A stretch of 64,000 nucleotides of DNA, from positions 1 to 64,000 of the forward strand of contig JACPYX010000016.1 of NCBI GenBank assembly GCA_016195815.1. Direction: 5' to 3'. A program made the translations under genes and the position numbers. The notes under the pieces were generated by a model. It worked only from the letters and a program-made list of their open reading frames with translations, did not search any database and was not told where the DNA came from. Origin of the DNA: Chloroflexota bacterium (GTDB lineage: Bacteria > Chloroflexota > Anaerolineae > Anaerolineales > Villigracilaceae). Positions 6,998 to 15,929 of this stretch are shown in pieces. Within the stretch, counting starts at the first letter, position 1; every line of letters begins with the position of its first letter.

Positions 6998-8968
6998 GTG
7001 CAAGCATCTCAAACCATGTCGAAACATATGCCCCGTCCATCAATGGCACAACAGCGCAACATCATCGGACGCGCGGCTGGCTATCTGTGGCGCTATCGCT
7101 GGCAGGCGGCCTTACCGTATATCTTCTTACTGGTGGCAACCCTTTCACAACTGGCCGTACCGCGCCTGGTGCGCAGCATCATTGATGCCGTGACCAAGGG
7201 CGTCATCGCAACTACCGTGTTGGACGCGCTGAACAAGATTCCTGCGGTATTCATGTCGCAGGCCTTGCCCAAGATTTTGGGATTCCTGAACTATCCTGCA
7301 GCGACGACCAGCGACCAACTCGTTGCCCAGCTCAATGCCGATAAAGTTTCAGCGCCGAACGATTTAGTCCGCGCCGCATTGCTCATCGTCGGCTTCGCCG
7401 CATTACGCGGACTCTTCGCATTCCTGCAGGCGTTCTGGGCGGAGAAAAATTCGCAGTCTGTTGCGTATGATTTACGCAACGATCTGTATGCCAAGATCCA
7501 ACGCCTGTCCTTCTCGTATCATGACCAGAACCAGACCGGCCAACTGATGATCCGCGCCACCGATGATGTGGAAAAAGTCCGCCTCTTTTTAGGTCAGGGC
7601 CTGTTGCAACTCATCGGCGCGCTGGTGCTGTTGGCCGCCACGCTTATCATTCTGTTCACCACCAACGCCCAGCTGGCTCTGGCCGTCATCTGGATTATCC
7701 CGGTGGCGTTGATCTTGTTCATGATCTTCGGCTCGATCAGCCAGCCGCTCTTCAACCGCGTTCAGCAGAAACTCTCCGCATTGAATACAATCCTTCAGGA
7801 AAACCTGGCGGGCATCAAGGTGGTCAAAGCTTTCACGCGCGAGAAGAGCGAGGAAGTCAAGTTCAAGGTCGCGGCTGACAACTTGATGAACCAACAGATC
7901 GTCATTGCGCGGCTGTTTACATTTCTCATGCCGCTGGTATTCCTGATCGCCAACCTCGGCCAGGCCACCACGTTATACGTCGGCGGCAAGGAGATTATTC
8001 TCGGCACGCTGACCCTCGGCGAATGGCAGGAATTCAGCATGTACCTGATCTACATCTTCTTCCCGGTGGCACAGCTTGGTTTCATCATCACCCAGTTCGG
8101 ACAAGCCGCTGCATCGGCCACACGCATCTTTGAAATCCTGGATGCGAAGTCCGACGTGACCGACAAAGCGGATGCGATTGACTTGCCGCAAGTTGAAGGC
8201 AATATCAATTTCGAAGATGTCTCTTTCAGTTATGTTGGTGGAGGCGCCCCGGTATTGGATAAGGTCAGCTTTGAAGCCAAGCCCGGCCAGACGATTGCCC
8301 TGTTAGGCGCGACCGGCTCCGGCAAGACCAGCATCATCAACCTGCTGCCTCGCTTCTATGATCCCACCGATGGGCGCATCACGATTGACGGACACGACCT
8401 GCGGGATGTGAAGCTCGAATCGCTCCGCGCCCAAATCGGAATCGTGTTGCAGGAAACGACTCTTTTCTCCGGCAGCATCCGCGATAACATCGCCTTCGGC
8501 AAACCTGAAGCCACGGACGATGAAATCTTCGCGGCAGCCAAAGCGGCCGCGGCGCACGACTTCATCATGTCTTTCCCCGAAAGGTACGACACGCCCGTCG
8601 GCGAGCGCGGCACCACGCTATCGGGTGGTCAGAAGCAAAGAGTCGCCATCGCACGCGCGCTGTTGCTCAATCCGAGAATCCTTATTTTGGATGACTCAAC
8701 TTCCAGCGTGGACCTCGGCACCGAAGCCGTCATCCAAAGTGCACTCGACAAATTGATGAAGGGCCGTACTTCGTTCGTGATTGCCCAGCGCATCAGCACG
8801 GTTATGAACGCAGACCAGATCATCGTGCTCGATAAGGGCAAGGTTGCGGCCATTGGCAAACACAGTGAATTGCTGGAAGAAAACGAAATTTACGCCGAGA
8901 TTTACACTTCGCAATTGCTCGACGATAAGCAACACGTTGAGCCTGTCAGATCGGAGAATTTACTATGA
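6998..8968 (+). CDS. Heterodimeric ABC exporter, subunit with degenerate ATPase residues
   Basis: This 656-residue half-transporter has six membrane segments followed by a nucleotide-binding domain: Walker A GATGSGKTS (437-445), signature LSGGQ (541-545), Walker B LILDDS with aspartate 566 where the catalytic glutamate should be, and glutamine 597 in place of the switch histidine (IAQRIS). These replacements are known for the degenerate half of BmrC/BmrD, TM287/TM288 and TmrAB exporters. A GTG start at 6998 is supported by AAAGGA 8 nt upstream. The stop overlaps the partner start by 4 nt (ATGA). Substrate is unknown; multidrug or lipid export is likely. Confidence 0.92.
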   Translation: MQASQTMSKHMPRPSMAQQRNIIGRAAGYLWRYRWQAALPYIFLLVATLSQLAVPRLVRSIIDAVTKGVIATTVLDALNKIPAVFMSQALPKILGFLNYPAATTSDQLVAQLNADKVSAPNDLVRAALLIVGFAALRGLFAFLQAFWAEKNSQSVAYDLRNDLYAKIQRLSFSYHDQNQTGQLMIRATDDVEKVRLFLGQGLLQLIGALVLLAATLIILFTTNAQLALAVIWIIPVALILFMIFGSISQPLFNRVQQKLSALNTILQENLAGIKVVKAFTREKSEEVKFKVAADNLMNQQIVIARLFTFLMPLVFLIANLGQATTLYVGGKEIILGTLTLGEWQEFSMYLIYIFFPVAQLGFIITQFGQAAASATRIFEILDAKSDVTDKADAIDLPQVEGNINFEDVSFSYVGGGAPVLDKVSFEAKPGQTIALLGATGSGKTSIINLLPRFYDPTDGRITIDGHDLRDVKLESLRAQIGIVLQETTLFSGSIRDNIAFGKPEATDDEIFAAAKAAAAHDFIMSFPERYDTPVGERGTTLSGGQKQRVAIARALLLNPRILILDDSTSSVDLGTEAVIQSALDKLMKGRTSFVIAQRISTVMNADQIIVLDKGKVAAIGKHSELLEENEIYAEIYTSQLLDDKQHVEPVRSENLL

Positions 8969-10992
8969 TGGGTGGACCCGGCGGCGGCCGTCATGGCGGC
9001 TTCCTAAATCAGGAAACATTGAAACCAAAAAGCACCAGCGAAACGCTTGGCCGTTTGGTAAAACATTTTGGCCCGTTCTGGCCCGCATTACTGGCCGCAG
9101 TTATATTCGTTTTTATTGCAACATGGGCGCAGGTAACCAACCCGGAATTGACCGGCCAATTGGTGGACTGTTATCTTTCCCCGGCAGTCGCGGCTAGCGG
9201 CTTTAGTTTTCCCGGCGCTGCCGGCGCGGATAATCAAAGCGCCTCTGGTTCGAACTGCTGGCTGGCCGCCGATAAGCAACCCAGCGGCATTACGCAGACC
9301 ATTATTAAAAACGTCTTCGCATTGGGCGGCCTGGCGGCTCCCAAAACAGACGGCACCATCACCACGGACGAGCGCACTGCCGGCCTCGTGCGCATGATCC
9401 TGTTGATCGTAGCACTTTATGTATTGGGTTCCGTTCTTACAGGCGCGACATTCTTCTCGATGGCCTGGGCCGGACAGCATGTTTTGCGCTCCCTGCGTAC
9501 CGAAGTCTTTGAGCAGCTACACCGCCTGCCGATCGGTTATTACGCCGAACACGAAGCCGGTGACTTGATGAGCCGCATCACCAACGATACTGAAACCATC
9601 AACCAGGCCATCAGCTTTGCACTGGTCAACGTTGCCAGCGGTTCGCTCCTTTTGGTTTGGATCGCGTATAACATGCTGACCAAGAATCTCCCGTTCGCAC
9701 TGCTTAGCATGGCTGTCACACCGATCATGGTGATCGTCACGCTATATTTTTCCGACCAGGCCCGCAAGGCATTTCGCAAGACCCGCACCGAAATGGGCTC
9801 GGTCAATGCCAGCCTGCAGGAGAGCATTTCGGCGGTGCGCGAAGCGCAGGCCTTCAATCGCGCCGAGGAGAATATTGACCAGTTCAACATCACCAATGCC
9901 GCCAACCGTGATGCGAATGTGAAGGCTGTGGTCTTTACGTCCGCGCTTTCCCCCGCACTGGAAGCCCTGGGTTATGTGGCGCTGGCAATCGTCGTTGGCG
10001 CGGGCGGCCTGGCATTGCTCAATGGCGCAGACTTGTTCGGCACGGCTGTTTCGCTTGGTTTGGTCATTACCTTCCTGGCTTATGTGCAACGCTTCAACCA
10101 GCCCATTCAGCAAATATCCGTGCTGTGGGGCAACATTCAGAGCGCGGTCGCCGGTGCGGAGCGCATCTTCGGTATTCTCGACGAGAAACCCGCCATCGTT
10201 GATAAGACGGATGCAGAAGAAATGACCGCCATCGCCGGCAAAGTGGAATTCAAAAATGTAACCGCCGAATATAAAGAAGGTGAGCCTGTTTTGAAAGGCG
10301 TCAACTTCACGGCTCAACCCGGGCAAACCATCGCCCTCGTCGGCCCGACCGGCGCAGGCAAGACCACCATCATCAACCTCATCCCGCGCTTCTACGATGT
10401 GACGGCTGGCTCCGTTTTGATCGACGGCACCGACATACGCGACGTGACCGCCGAGAGTCTCCGCAAACAGATCGGCGTCGTATTGCAAGACACCTTCCTG
10501 TTCAGCACCACCGTGATGGAAAACATCCGCTTCGGGCAGCCTGATGCCAGCGACGCGGAAGTCCTCGCCGCCGCGCAACTCGCCCATGCGGATACGTTCA
10601 TCGAGCGCCTGCCCGATAAATATCAGACCGTCCTCGGAGAACGCGGCTCGGGTCTTTCTCAGGGACAACGGCAACTGCTTTCGATCGCACGCGCCGCTTT
10701 GGCGGATCCCCGCATCCTGATCCTGGACGAGGCGACTTCATCCGTTGACACGCGCACCGAGCGCCTGATCCAGAAAGCGCTGGAGAAATTGCTTAAGGGC
10801 CGCACCAGTTTCGTCGTTGCTCACCGCCTCAGCACCATCCGCAATGCCGACATGATCCTGGTGATCAACGACGGTGAGATCATAGAGCGCGGTAAACATA
10901 ACGAATTGCTGGAAAAGCATGGCTTCTATTACAACCTGTACATGAGCCAGTTCAAGAAACAGGAAGAGATCGAAGCGATCATAGCAAAGTAA
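8965..10992 (+). CDS. Heterodimeric ABC exporter, catalytic-site subunit
   Basis: This 675-residue half-transporter pairs with the upstream gene. Its NBD has Walker A GPTGAGKTT, canonical Walker B LILDEATSS and the switch histidine in VAHRLS, but a deviating signature LSQGQ. One composite ATP site is therefore canonical (this Walker A/B with the partner LSGGQ) and the other degenerate, as in TM287/288-type exporters. Between the first two membrane segments there is a long extracytoplasmic insert, roughly residues 68-135 (from CYLSPAVAA to GTITTDERT), not usual in small drug exporters. The N-terminus is glycine-rich (GGPGGGRHGG). A hairpin follows the stop codon. Confidence 0.92.
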   Translation: MMGGPGGGRHGGFLNQETLKPKSTSETLGRLVKHFGPFWPALLAAVIFVFIATWAQVTNPELTGQLVDCYLSPAVAASGFSFPGAAGADNQSASGSNCWLAADKQPSGITQTIIKNVFALGGLAAPKTDGTITTDERTAGLVRMILLIVALYVLGSVLTGATFFSMAWAGQHVLRSLRTEVFEQLHRLPIGYYAEHEAGDLMSRITNDTETINQAISFALVNVASGSLLLVWIAYNMLTKNLPFALLSMAVTPIMVIVTLYFSDQARKAFRKTRTEMGSVNASLQESISAVREAQAFNRAEENIDQFNITNAANRDANVKAVVFTSALSPALEALGYVALAIVVGAGGLALLNGADLFGTAVSLGLVITFLAYVQRFNQPIQQISVLWGNIQSAVAGAERIFGILDEKPAIVDKTDAEEMTAIAGKVEFKNVTAEYKEGEPVLKGVNFTAQPGQTIALVGPTGAGKTTIINLIPRFYDVTAGSVLIDGTDIRDVTAESLRKQIGVVLQDTFLFSTTVMENIRFGQPDASDAEVLAAAQLAHADTFIERLPDKYQTVLGERGSGLSQGQRQLLSIARAALADPRILILDEATSSVDTRTERLIQKALEKLLKGRTSFVVAHRLSTIRNADMILVINDGEIIERGKHNELLEKHGFYYNLYMSQFKKQEEIEAIIAK

Positions 10993-11019
10993 AACGCGTT
11001 GTGTAATTCGTAAAACATG

Positions 11020-11053
11020 AAAGTCCCTCGCCAATTCGGCAGGGGACTTTTCA
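11020..11053 (+). terminator. Rho-independent terminator after the ABC exporter genes
   Basis: AAAGTCCCTCGCC (11020-11032) pairs with GGCAGGGGACTTT (11038-11050) with one mismatch around a 5-nt loop, and the right arm ends in TTTTC. It lies 28 nt after the second exporter gene. Confidence 0.8.
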
Positions 11054-11054
11054 C

Positions 11055-11083
11055 TTGACGCTTTCTTTCTTTCCCCGTAAGAT
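11055..11083 (+). promoter_or_regulatory. Candidate gyrA promoter
   Basis: TTGACG at 11055-11060 and TAAGAT at 11078-11083 are 17 bp apart. It starts directly after the terminator of the preceding operon and leaves a leader of about 100 nt before the gyrA start. The leader contains a TTTGTG-word repeat at about 11143-11170. Confidence 0.55.
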
Positions 11084-11185
11084 AAGCCCGCAAATAGAAC
11101 ATTCATTCACCACCCAGAACACGATGTTTAATCTTTTCCTTTGTGTTACTTCGTGTCCTTTGTGGTTAAAGATTTCGGAGTTTCC

Positions 11186-13777
11186 ATGGAATTAGGTTTG
11201 GTTCGCAAAATAGATATTGACCACGAAATGCAGCAGGCATATCTCGATTACGCCATGTCTGTCATTGTGGCGCGCGCATTGCCAGACGCACGCGACGGCC
11301 TCAAGCCTGTTCAGCGCCGCATCTTATACGCGATGTACGACATGGGCATTCGCGCGGATACCGCTTACAAAAAATCCGCTCGTATCGTCGGCGAAGTGCT
11401 GGGCAAATATCACCCGCATGGCGACTCAGCCGTTTACGAAGCCATGGCGCGTATGGCACAGGATTTCTCTTTACGCACTTTGCTCGTGGATGGTCAGGGT
11501 AACTTCGGTTCGGTGGACGGCGATCCGCCGGCGGCCATGCGTTACACCGAAGCGCGACTCACTTTGCCTGCCATCGAAATCCTCGCTGACTTAAATAAAA
11601 ACACCGTTGACTTCACCGCCAACTTCGATGACACGCTCGAAGAGCCGAGCGTGCTTCCCTCCGCGATTCCAAATTTGCTGGTCAATGGCGCGAGTGGCAT
11701 CGCCGTCGGCATGGCAACCTCCATCCCGCCGCACAATTTATCCGAGATCGTGGATGCCTGCGTTTATATGCTCGAGCGTTGGGAAAAACTCGACGATATA
11801 GACGTTGACCAATTAATGGAATTCGTTCAAGGTCCCGATTTCCCGACCGGCGGCGTCATCATCCAGGAAAAAGGCGAAGAGGATATCGAGTCCGCTTACG
11901 GCTCGGGACGCGGACGCGTGGTGGTTCAAGCCAAGGTTCACATCGAAGAGATGGAGCGCGGCAAGAGTCGTCTCATCGTCACTGAGCTGCCGTATCAAGT
12001 CAACAAATCCACGCTGATCGAACGCATCGCCGAACTGGCGCGCGATGGACACATCGAAGGTCTCGCAGATTTGCGCGATGAGTCAGATCGTCAGGGCATG
12101 CGCATCGTCATCGAGTTGACCAAGAACGCTGACCCCGAAGTCATCCTGCGCGATCTTTACAAACGCACGCCCATGCAATCCACATTCAGTATCAACCTGC
12201 TGGCGCTGGTGGACGGCGAGCCGCGCACGCTCACGCTCAAGCAGGCTTTGCGCGTTTATCTCGAACATCGCATCACCATCATCAAACGCCGCGCCGAATT
12301 CGATCTGGAAAAAGCGAAGGCGCGCGCGCATATTCTCGAAGGATATCTGGTCGCGCTCAAAAATCTGGACGAAGTGATTCAGATCATCCGCAACGCCTCG
12401 GACGTTGAAACGGCGCGGGCGAAACTGATGAAGCGCTTCAAGCTGACAGAGCTGCAGGCCAATGCCATTCTCGAGATGCAGCTGCGGCGGCTGGCCGCGC
12501 TCGAACGCAAGAAGATCGAGACAGAATACAAGGAAGTCAGCGCGTTGATAAAAGATTTAACCGACCTGTTGAAATCCGCTAAACGCATGCGCGCGGTTGT
12601 GTCTGATGAATTGTTGCGCGTCAAAGCCGCCTATGGCGACCGTCGCCGCACGCAAATCGTGAATCTCAAGAAGGGCAAATCTGCCAAGATGCTGACCGCC
12701 ACCGACATGCTGAGCGACCAGGTCGTGTGGGTCGGCGTGACAGCCGATGGCATTGTTGCGCGTACGCATGACGACAAGGAGCCCAGACATTCCGGCAACG
12801 ACGCGGCGCGCTGGCTGGTACGCGCTTCGACGACGGACACGTTGTATCTCGTTGCAGAGTCCGGCAGGGCCGCCGCGATTGCATTGCACGTCATCCCCGA
12901 AGCGGAAAAATTAAGCGAAGGCGCGCCGTTCTTCAAAGTCTCACCTTTGCAGGATGGCGATGTGCTGGCGGCCATGTTCTCTTTGCCGTCGAGGAAATCC
13001 GAATTGCCCGAAGAGACTTGTGTGTTGACCGTCACGCGTTTCGGCATGATCAAGAAGAGTCTCATCAGCGAATTGCCCGGCCCCTCCGCACAGACCTTCG
13101 CGCTGGCGAGAGTCAACGAAGGCGACCGGCTCGGCTGGGTTGGATTGACGAATGGCAAAAAAGAAATTTTGCTGGTCACATCCGGCGGCATGGCGATTCG
13201 ATTCAGTGAAGAAGATGTCCGCCCGATGGGTCTGGTGGCGGCGGGTGTGAACGGCATCAAATTGGACGACAAGGATGAAGTGGTCGGCGCGGAAATTTTC
13301 CCGGCCGAAGGCGAAGTCTTTTTACTGGCGAGCGACGGCAAAGCCAAGCGCGTTGACCAGAAGGAATTCCCGTCTCAGGGACGTTATGGCAAGGGCGTGC
13401 GCGTTTGGGACCTGCCAAAGAAAGTCTCAATCGTTGGCGCGGTCTCCGGCAAACCGAATCACATGGCAACCATTCATCTGAGCAAGGGCGCGCCGAAATC
13501 CACGCGGCTGGACGCGGCGGCTGTCCGCAAGCGCGCCGCAACCAAAGGCGACTTGATCGTCGAAGTGAAGCCCGGCGAGTCCGTCACCGGCGTGGCCGTC
13601 GGCTGGACGGTGGAGCGATATGTGACATCGTCCCTGAAAAGGGAAAAGGTTGTTGAAGCGGCGAAGGAAGAAAAGCCGTCGAAGGCAAAAGTGTCGGCAA
13701 AGGAAAAGAAGCCCGCGCCCATAAAACCTTCTGCAAAAGGAAAGAAAACCAAAGCAAAAGCCGGCAAAAAGAAATAA
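11186..13777 (+). CDS. gyrA: Type IIA topoisomerase subunit A (GyrA-like) with lysine-rich tail
   Basis: This 863-residue protein has the GyrA breakage-reunion domain with the active tyrosine Y120 (AMRYTEARL), the drug-target region [10 protein letters not shown] (S81 at the E. coli S83 position), and a six-bladed beta-pinwheel C-terminus. The ATG at 11186 is preceded by CGGAG; an upstream start at 11141 would add 15 unrelated residues. The first pinwheel blade lacks a recognisable QRRGGKG GyrA box (the matching stretch reads [11 protein letters not shown]), while QGRYGKG is found in a later blade. The C-terminus is a lysine/alanine-rich tail of about 45 residues. Canonical gyrase activity is therefore less certain; a ParC-like role is possible. 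gyrB is not adjacent. Confidence 0.88.
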   Translation: MELGLVRKIDIDHEMQQAYLDYAMSVIVARALPDARDGLKPVQRRILYAMYDMGIRADTAYKKSARIVGEVLGKYHPHGDSAVYEAMARMAQDFSLRTLLVDGQGNFGSVDGDPPAAMRYTEARLTLPAIEILADLNKNTVDFTANFDDTLEEPSVLPSAIPNLLVNGASGIAVGMATSIPPHNLSEIVDACVYMLERWEKLDDIDVDQLMEFVQGPDFPTGGVIIQEKGEEDIESAYGSGRGRVVVQAKVHIEEMERGKSRLIVTELPYQVNKSTLIERIAELARDGHIEGLADLRDESDRQGMRIVIELTKNADPEVILRDLYKRTPMQSTFSINLLALVDGEPRTLTLKQALRVYLEHRITIIKRRAEFDLEKAKARAHILEGYLVALKNLDEVIQIIRNASDVETARAKLMKRFKLTELQANAILEMQLRRLAALERKKIETEYKEVSALIKDLTDLLKSAKRMRAVVSDELLRVKAAYGDRRRTQIVNLKKGKSAKMLTATDMLSDQVVWVGVTADGIVARTHDDKEPRHSGNDAARWLVRASTTDTLYLVAESGRAAAIALHVIPEAEKLSEGAPFFKVSPLQDGDVLAAMFSLPSRKSELPEETCVLTVTRFGMIKKSLISELPGPSAQTFALARVNEGDRLGWVGLTNGKKEILLVTSGGMAIRFSEEDVRPMGLVAAGVNGIKLDDKDEVVGAEIFPAEGEVFLLASDGKAKRVDQKEFPSQGRYGKGVRVWDLPKKVSIVGAVSGKPNHMATIHLSKGAPKSTRLDAAAVRKRAATKGDLIVEVKPGESVTGVAVGWTVERYVTSSLKREKVVEAAKEEKPSKAKVSAKEKKPAPIKPSAKGKKTKAKAGKKK

Positions 13778-13780
13778 GCA

Positions 13781-13817
13781 AATAATCAGCCCGTCACAAT
13801 TCGACGGGCTGATTATT
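13781..13817. terminator. Terminator hairpin between convergent genes
   Basis: AATAATCAGCCCGTC (13781-13795) and GACGGGCTGATTATT (13803-13817) form a perfect 15-bp stem with a 7-nt loop. The A/T-rich ends allow it to work in both directions, between gyrA and the convergent FAD oxidoreductase gene. Confidence 0.85.
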
Positions 13818-13864
13818 TATCATGCAATATGTTCTTCAAAAATTAATCACGCGGAAGTTTTATT

Positions 13865-15031
13865 TTATTTCCAGATACTGCTGTACGGGTGTTCGCCGAC
13901 GATCCGCTTTCCCTCTGCGAATCTTTGTGGCGCGTAAATCGAAATATCAACCGCTTTGGCCCTGCCGTCCAGAATTAACTCGGACATGCACAGCCCAACT
14001 GCCGGCGAAATCTTGAAGCCCGTGCCGCTGAATCCGCAGTCGAGATAAAAACCGTCGGGGCCGGCCGCACCCAGCATCGGGTGTTGATCGGGCGTGATGC
14101 CGTCGTAGCCGCCGTGAGCGGAGTGCAGAGCGCCGTTTTCCATGACGGGCACGCGCTTGCAGATCCGGTCAATGCCGCGCTCGACGAATCCTTTTTTGGC
14201 ATGATCGGTGTCGCTGTCCGGCGATTCGCCAAGCGGGTTTCCATCTTCGAGTCCGACGAGAGTCAAATTGCCTTCGGGCCGGAAATACATTTCGTTTGCA
14301 AAATCAATGACTGTCGGATGGCTCGGCCCGATTTGACGCGGGCGCGCCACGAACATCGTATCGTGACGCCAGGTGTCGTATGGCAGATTCAGACCGGCCA
14401 TCTCGTTGACTTTGCCCGCCCACGCGCCCGCCGCGTTGACAACAATCGGCGCCTCGAACGGACCTTGAGCGGACTCCACGCCTTTGACCCTGCCTCCGCT
14501 GACGATGATTCCTGTCACCGCGCAATCCTGAACGAGACGCGCGCCTTTGTCTTTTGCGGCGTCGAGGAACGCGTTGGCTGTGTCGCTCGGCATGGCATAA
14601 CCCGATTCGGGTTCGTACGCGGCGAGTTCGATATCGTCAACAACAAACGACGGCGCGAGACGTTTGACATCGTCCGCTTTAATCAGCATGACCGGGATGC
14701 CGATCTCTTGATGCATCTTGACGTTGGCTTTCAACTTTTCGGCATCTTCATGCGCCACAAGTTGAATGAAGCCCGTGCGCGTGAAAGCGCAGTTTCCGCC
14801 GACAACCTCGCGCCAGTTTTGAAAGTATCGGAACGAGACCCAGGCCAGTTCCGAATCTTCGCGCACGTCGTAGTGCATTCGGACAAGTCCGCTCGAGCGC
14901 CCGGTCGCGCCCGCCGCGACAAATTTCTTCTCGAGGACGACGGCCTTCACGCCGCGTTGAGCGAGATGAAACGCCAAACTCGCGCCATGCACGCCCGCGC
15001 CGATAATGATGACATCGTAAGTTTGAGTCAT
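13865..15031 (-). CDS. FAD-dependent oxidoreductase (DAO / sarcosine oxidase beta-like)
   Basis: This 388-residue protein begins with a dinucleotide-binding fold, VIIIGAGVHGASLAFHLA, with E34 (VVLEKK) as ribose-binding acid, and later has VVNAAGAWAG and GGYDGITPDQHPMLG, typical of the DAO superfamily near SoxB, glycine oxidase and D-amino-acid dehydrogenases. Such enzymes oxidise amines or N-methyl amino acids and bind FAD. It is the last gene of a minus-strand run with an unknown membrane protein, mevalonate kinase and DPPR synthase, 70 nt after the membrane protein gene. No functional link with these is evident. The substrate cannot be predicted. Confidence 0.85.
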   Translation of the reverse strand: MTQTYDVIIIGAGVHGASLAFHLAQRGVKAVVLEKKFVAAGATGRSSGLVRMHYDVREDSELAWVSFRYFQNWREVVGGNCAFTRTGFIQLVAHEDAEKLKANVKMHQEIGIPVMLIKADDVKRLAPSFVVDDIELAAYEPESGYAMPSDTANAFLDAAKDKGARLVQDCAVTGIIVSGGRVKGVESAQGPFEAPIVVNAAGAWAGKVNEMAGLNLPYDTWRHDTMFVARPRQIGPSHPTVIDFANEMYFRPEGNLTLVGLEDGNPLGESPDSDTDHAKKGFVERGIDRICKRVPVMENGALHSAHGGYDGITPDQHPMLGAAGPDGFYLDCGFSGTGFKISPAVGLCMSELILDGRAKAVDISIYAPQRFAEGKRIVGEHPYSSIWK

Positions 15032-15101
15032 AGTTTGTCCTTAATCCAGCCGAGATAAACAGAGATGAACGTGGATTTTGTTTTGGAGAGCGAAGAGAAA
15101 A

Positions 15102-15929
15102 TCATCTTTGTTTTTCTTTGCTCACACCTGCACTTGCGCCAGGTGCAAGCGTCTCCGATTGGTGTTCGATTCTCAAAACCAAAAGCGTAATTCCTTGAAT
15201 GAGCAGCGTCGCCGCGCTGGCCGCCAGAAATCCGATGGTGATTCCGGCGCGTTCGATCAACAAAGACAGCGTGAGGAAGAATCCCAGAAAGCCAAACAGA
15301 CCGAACAACAATCCGCGCAGAACGCTGGCCGCGCCCGCCGCTCCCTGAAGGCGATGCGCGAAGACCGTCAGGATGGCGGTGTAAAGCGGAATGGTCGCCA
15401 GCAGACCCGTGAGCCGCGCGCCGATGAACGGCGCGATCTCCGTCAACAGAATGATAAAACTGGTCCCGAGCAGGATGCGGGCGGGAATGTCCCAGCGCCC
15501 CGGCCGGACATCGTTTGATTCGAGTTGCGTTCCTTTCGGCATCAGCCACAGGCCGAGCAAAATCGCGAACGCGACCCCGGCAATCAGCGGCGCGAGCGGA
15601 ACGATGACAAAATTCTGCATCAACGCCACAATGCCGAAATAGATCAGCATACTTCCTGTTAGCGCGAGCAACCATCTGAATCGCATTGCCAGCCACGCGT
15701 AAACGAGACAAAATGCGACCAGCGAAAATCCGCCGCTCAATGTTCCGAGGATCGTTGATGACACGAATGTTGTCTCGCGGCTGAGTGAAAGAAAGAAAAT
15801 TATCGGGCCCGAAGTGAGTGGCAAGCCAACCAGCCAGCCGCTCACGGCATGTCCCCAGCGGCGGCCTGCGAGGCTTGCTCCACCGAGGATGATCGGAGCG
15901 AGAATTAATTTCAATACAAAAATGTTCAT
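15102..15929 (-). CDS. Polytopic membrane protein with internal duplication, function unknown
   Basis: This 275-residue protein has about eight to ten hydrophobic segments and a basic, polar C-terminus. Two halves look related: GHAVSGWLVGLPL (about 26-38) and GARLTGLLATIPL (about 170-182) share a G-x3-[ST]-G-x-L-x3-P-L pattern, each followed by a similar run of membrane segments. This is the arrangement of an inverted- or tandem-repeat transporter, but I do not recognise the family. The ATG overlaps the mevalonate kinase stop by 4 nt, so the two are co-translated, which raises the possibility of a role in isoprenoid or lipid handling. Confidence 0.75.
   Translation of the reverse strand: MNIFVLKLILAPIILGGASLAGRRWGHAVSGWLVGLPLTSGPIIFFLSLSRETTFVSSTILGTLSGGFSLVAFCLVYAWLAMRFRWLLALTGSMLIYFGIVALMQNFVIVPLAPLIAGVAFAILLGLWLMPKGTQLESNDVRPGRWDIPARILLGTSFIILLTEIAPFIGARLTGLLATIPLYTAILTVFAHRLQGAAGAASVLRGLLFGLFGFLGFFLTLSLLIERAGITIGFLAASAATLLIQGITLLVLRIEHQSETLAPGASAGVSKEKQR

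Noticed and set aside
9742-10674. Long minus-strand ORF of 310 codons
   Set aside because: It is fully antisense to the second exporter gene, which has all ABC motifs; the ORF has no recognisable domain.
12631-13347. Minus-strand ORF of 238 codons opposite gyrA
   Set aside because: It is antisense to the gyrA pinwheel region, has no domain and reflects codon bias of the real gene.
14081-15058. Plus-strand ORF of 325 codons opposite the FAD oxidoreductase
   Set aside because: The minus-strand frame encodes a complete FAD-binding protein; the plus frame has no motifs and is rich in H, R and D as expected for a shadow.
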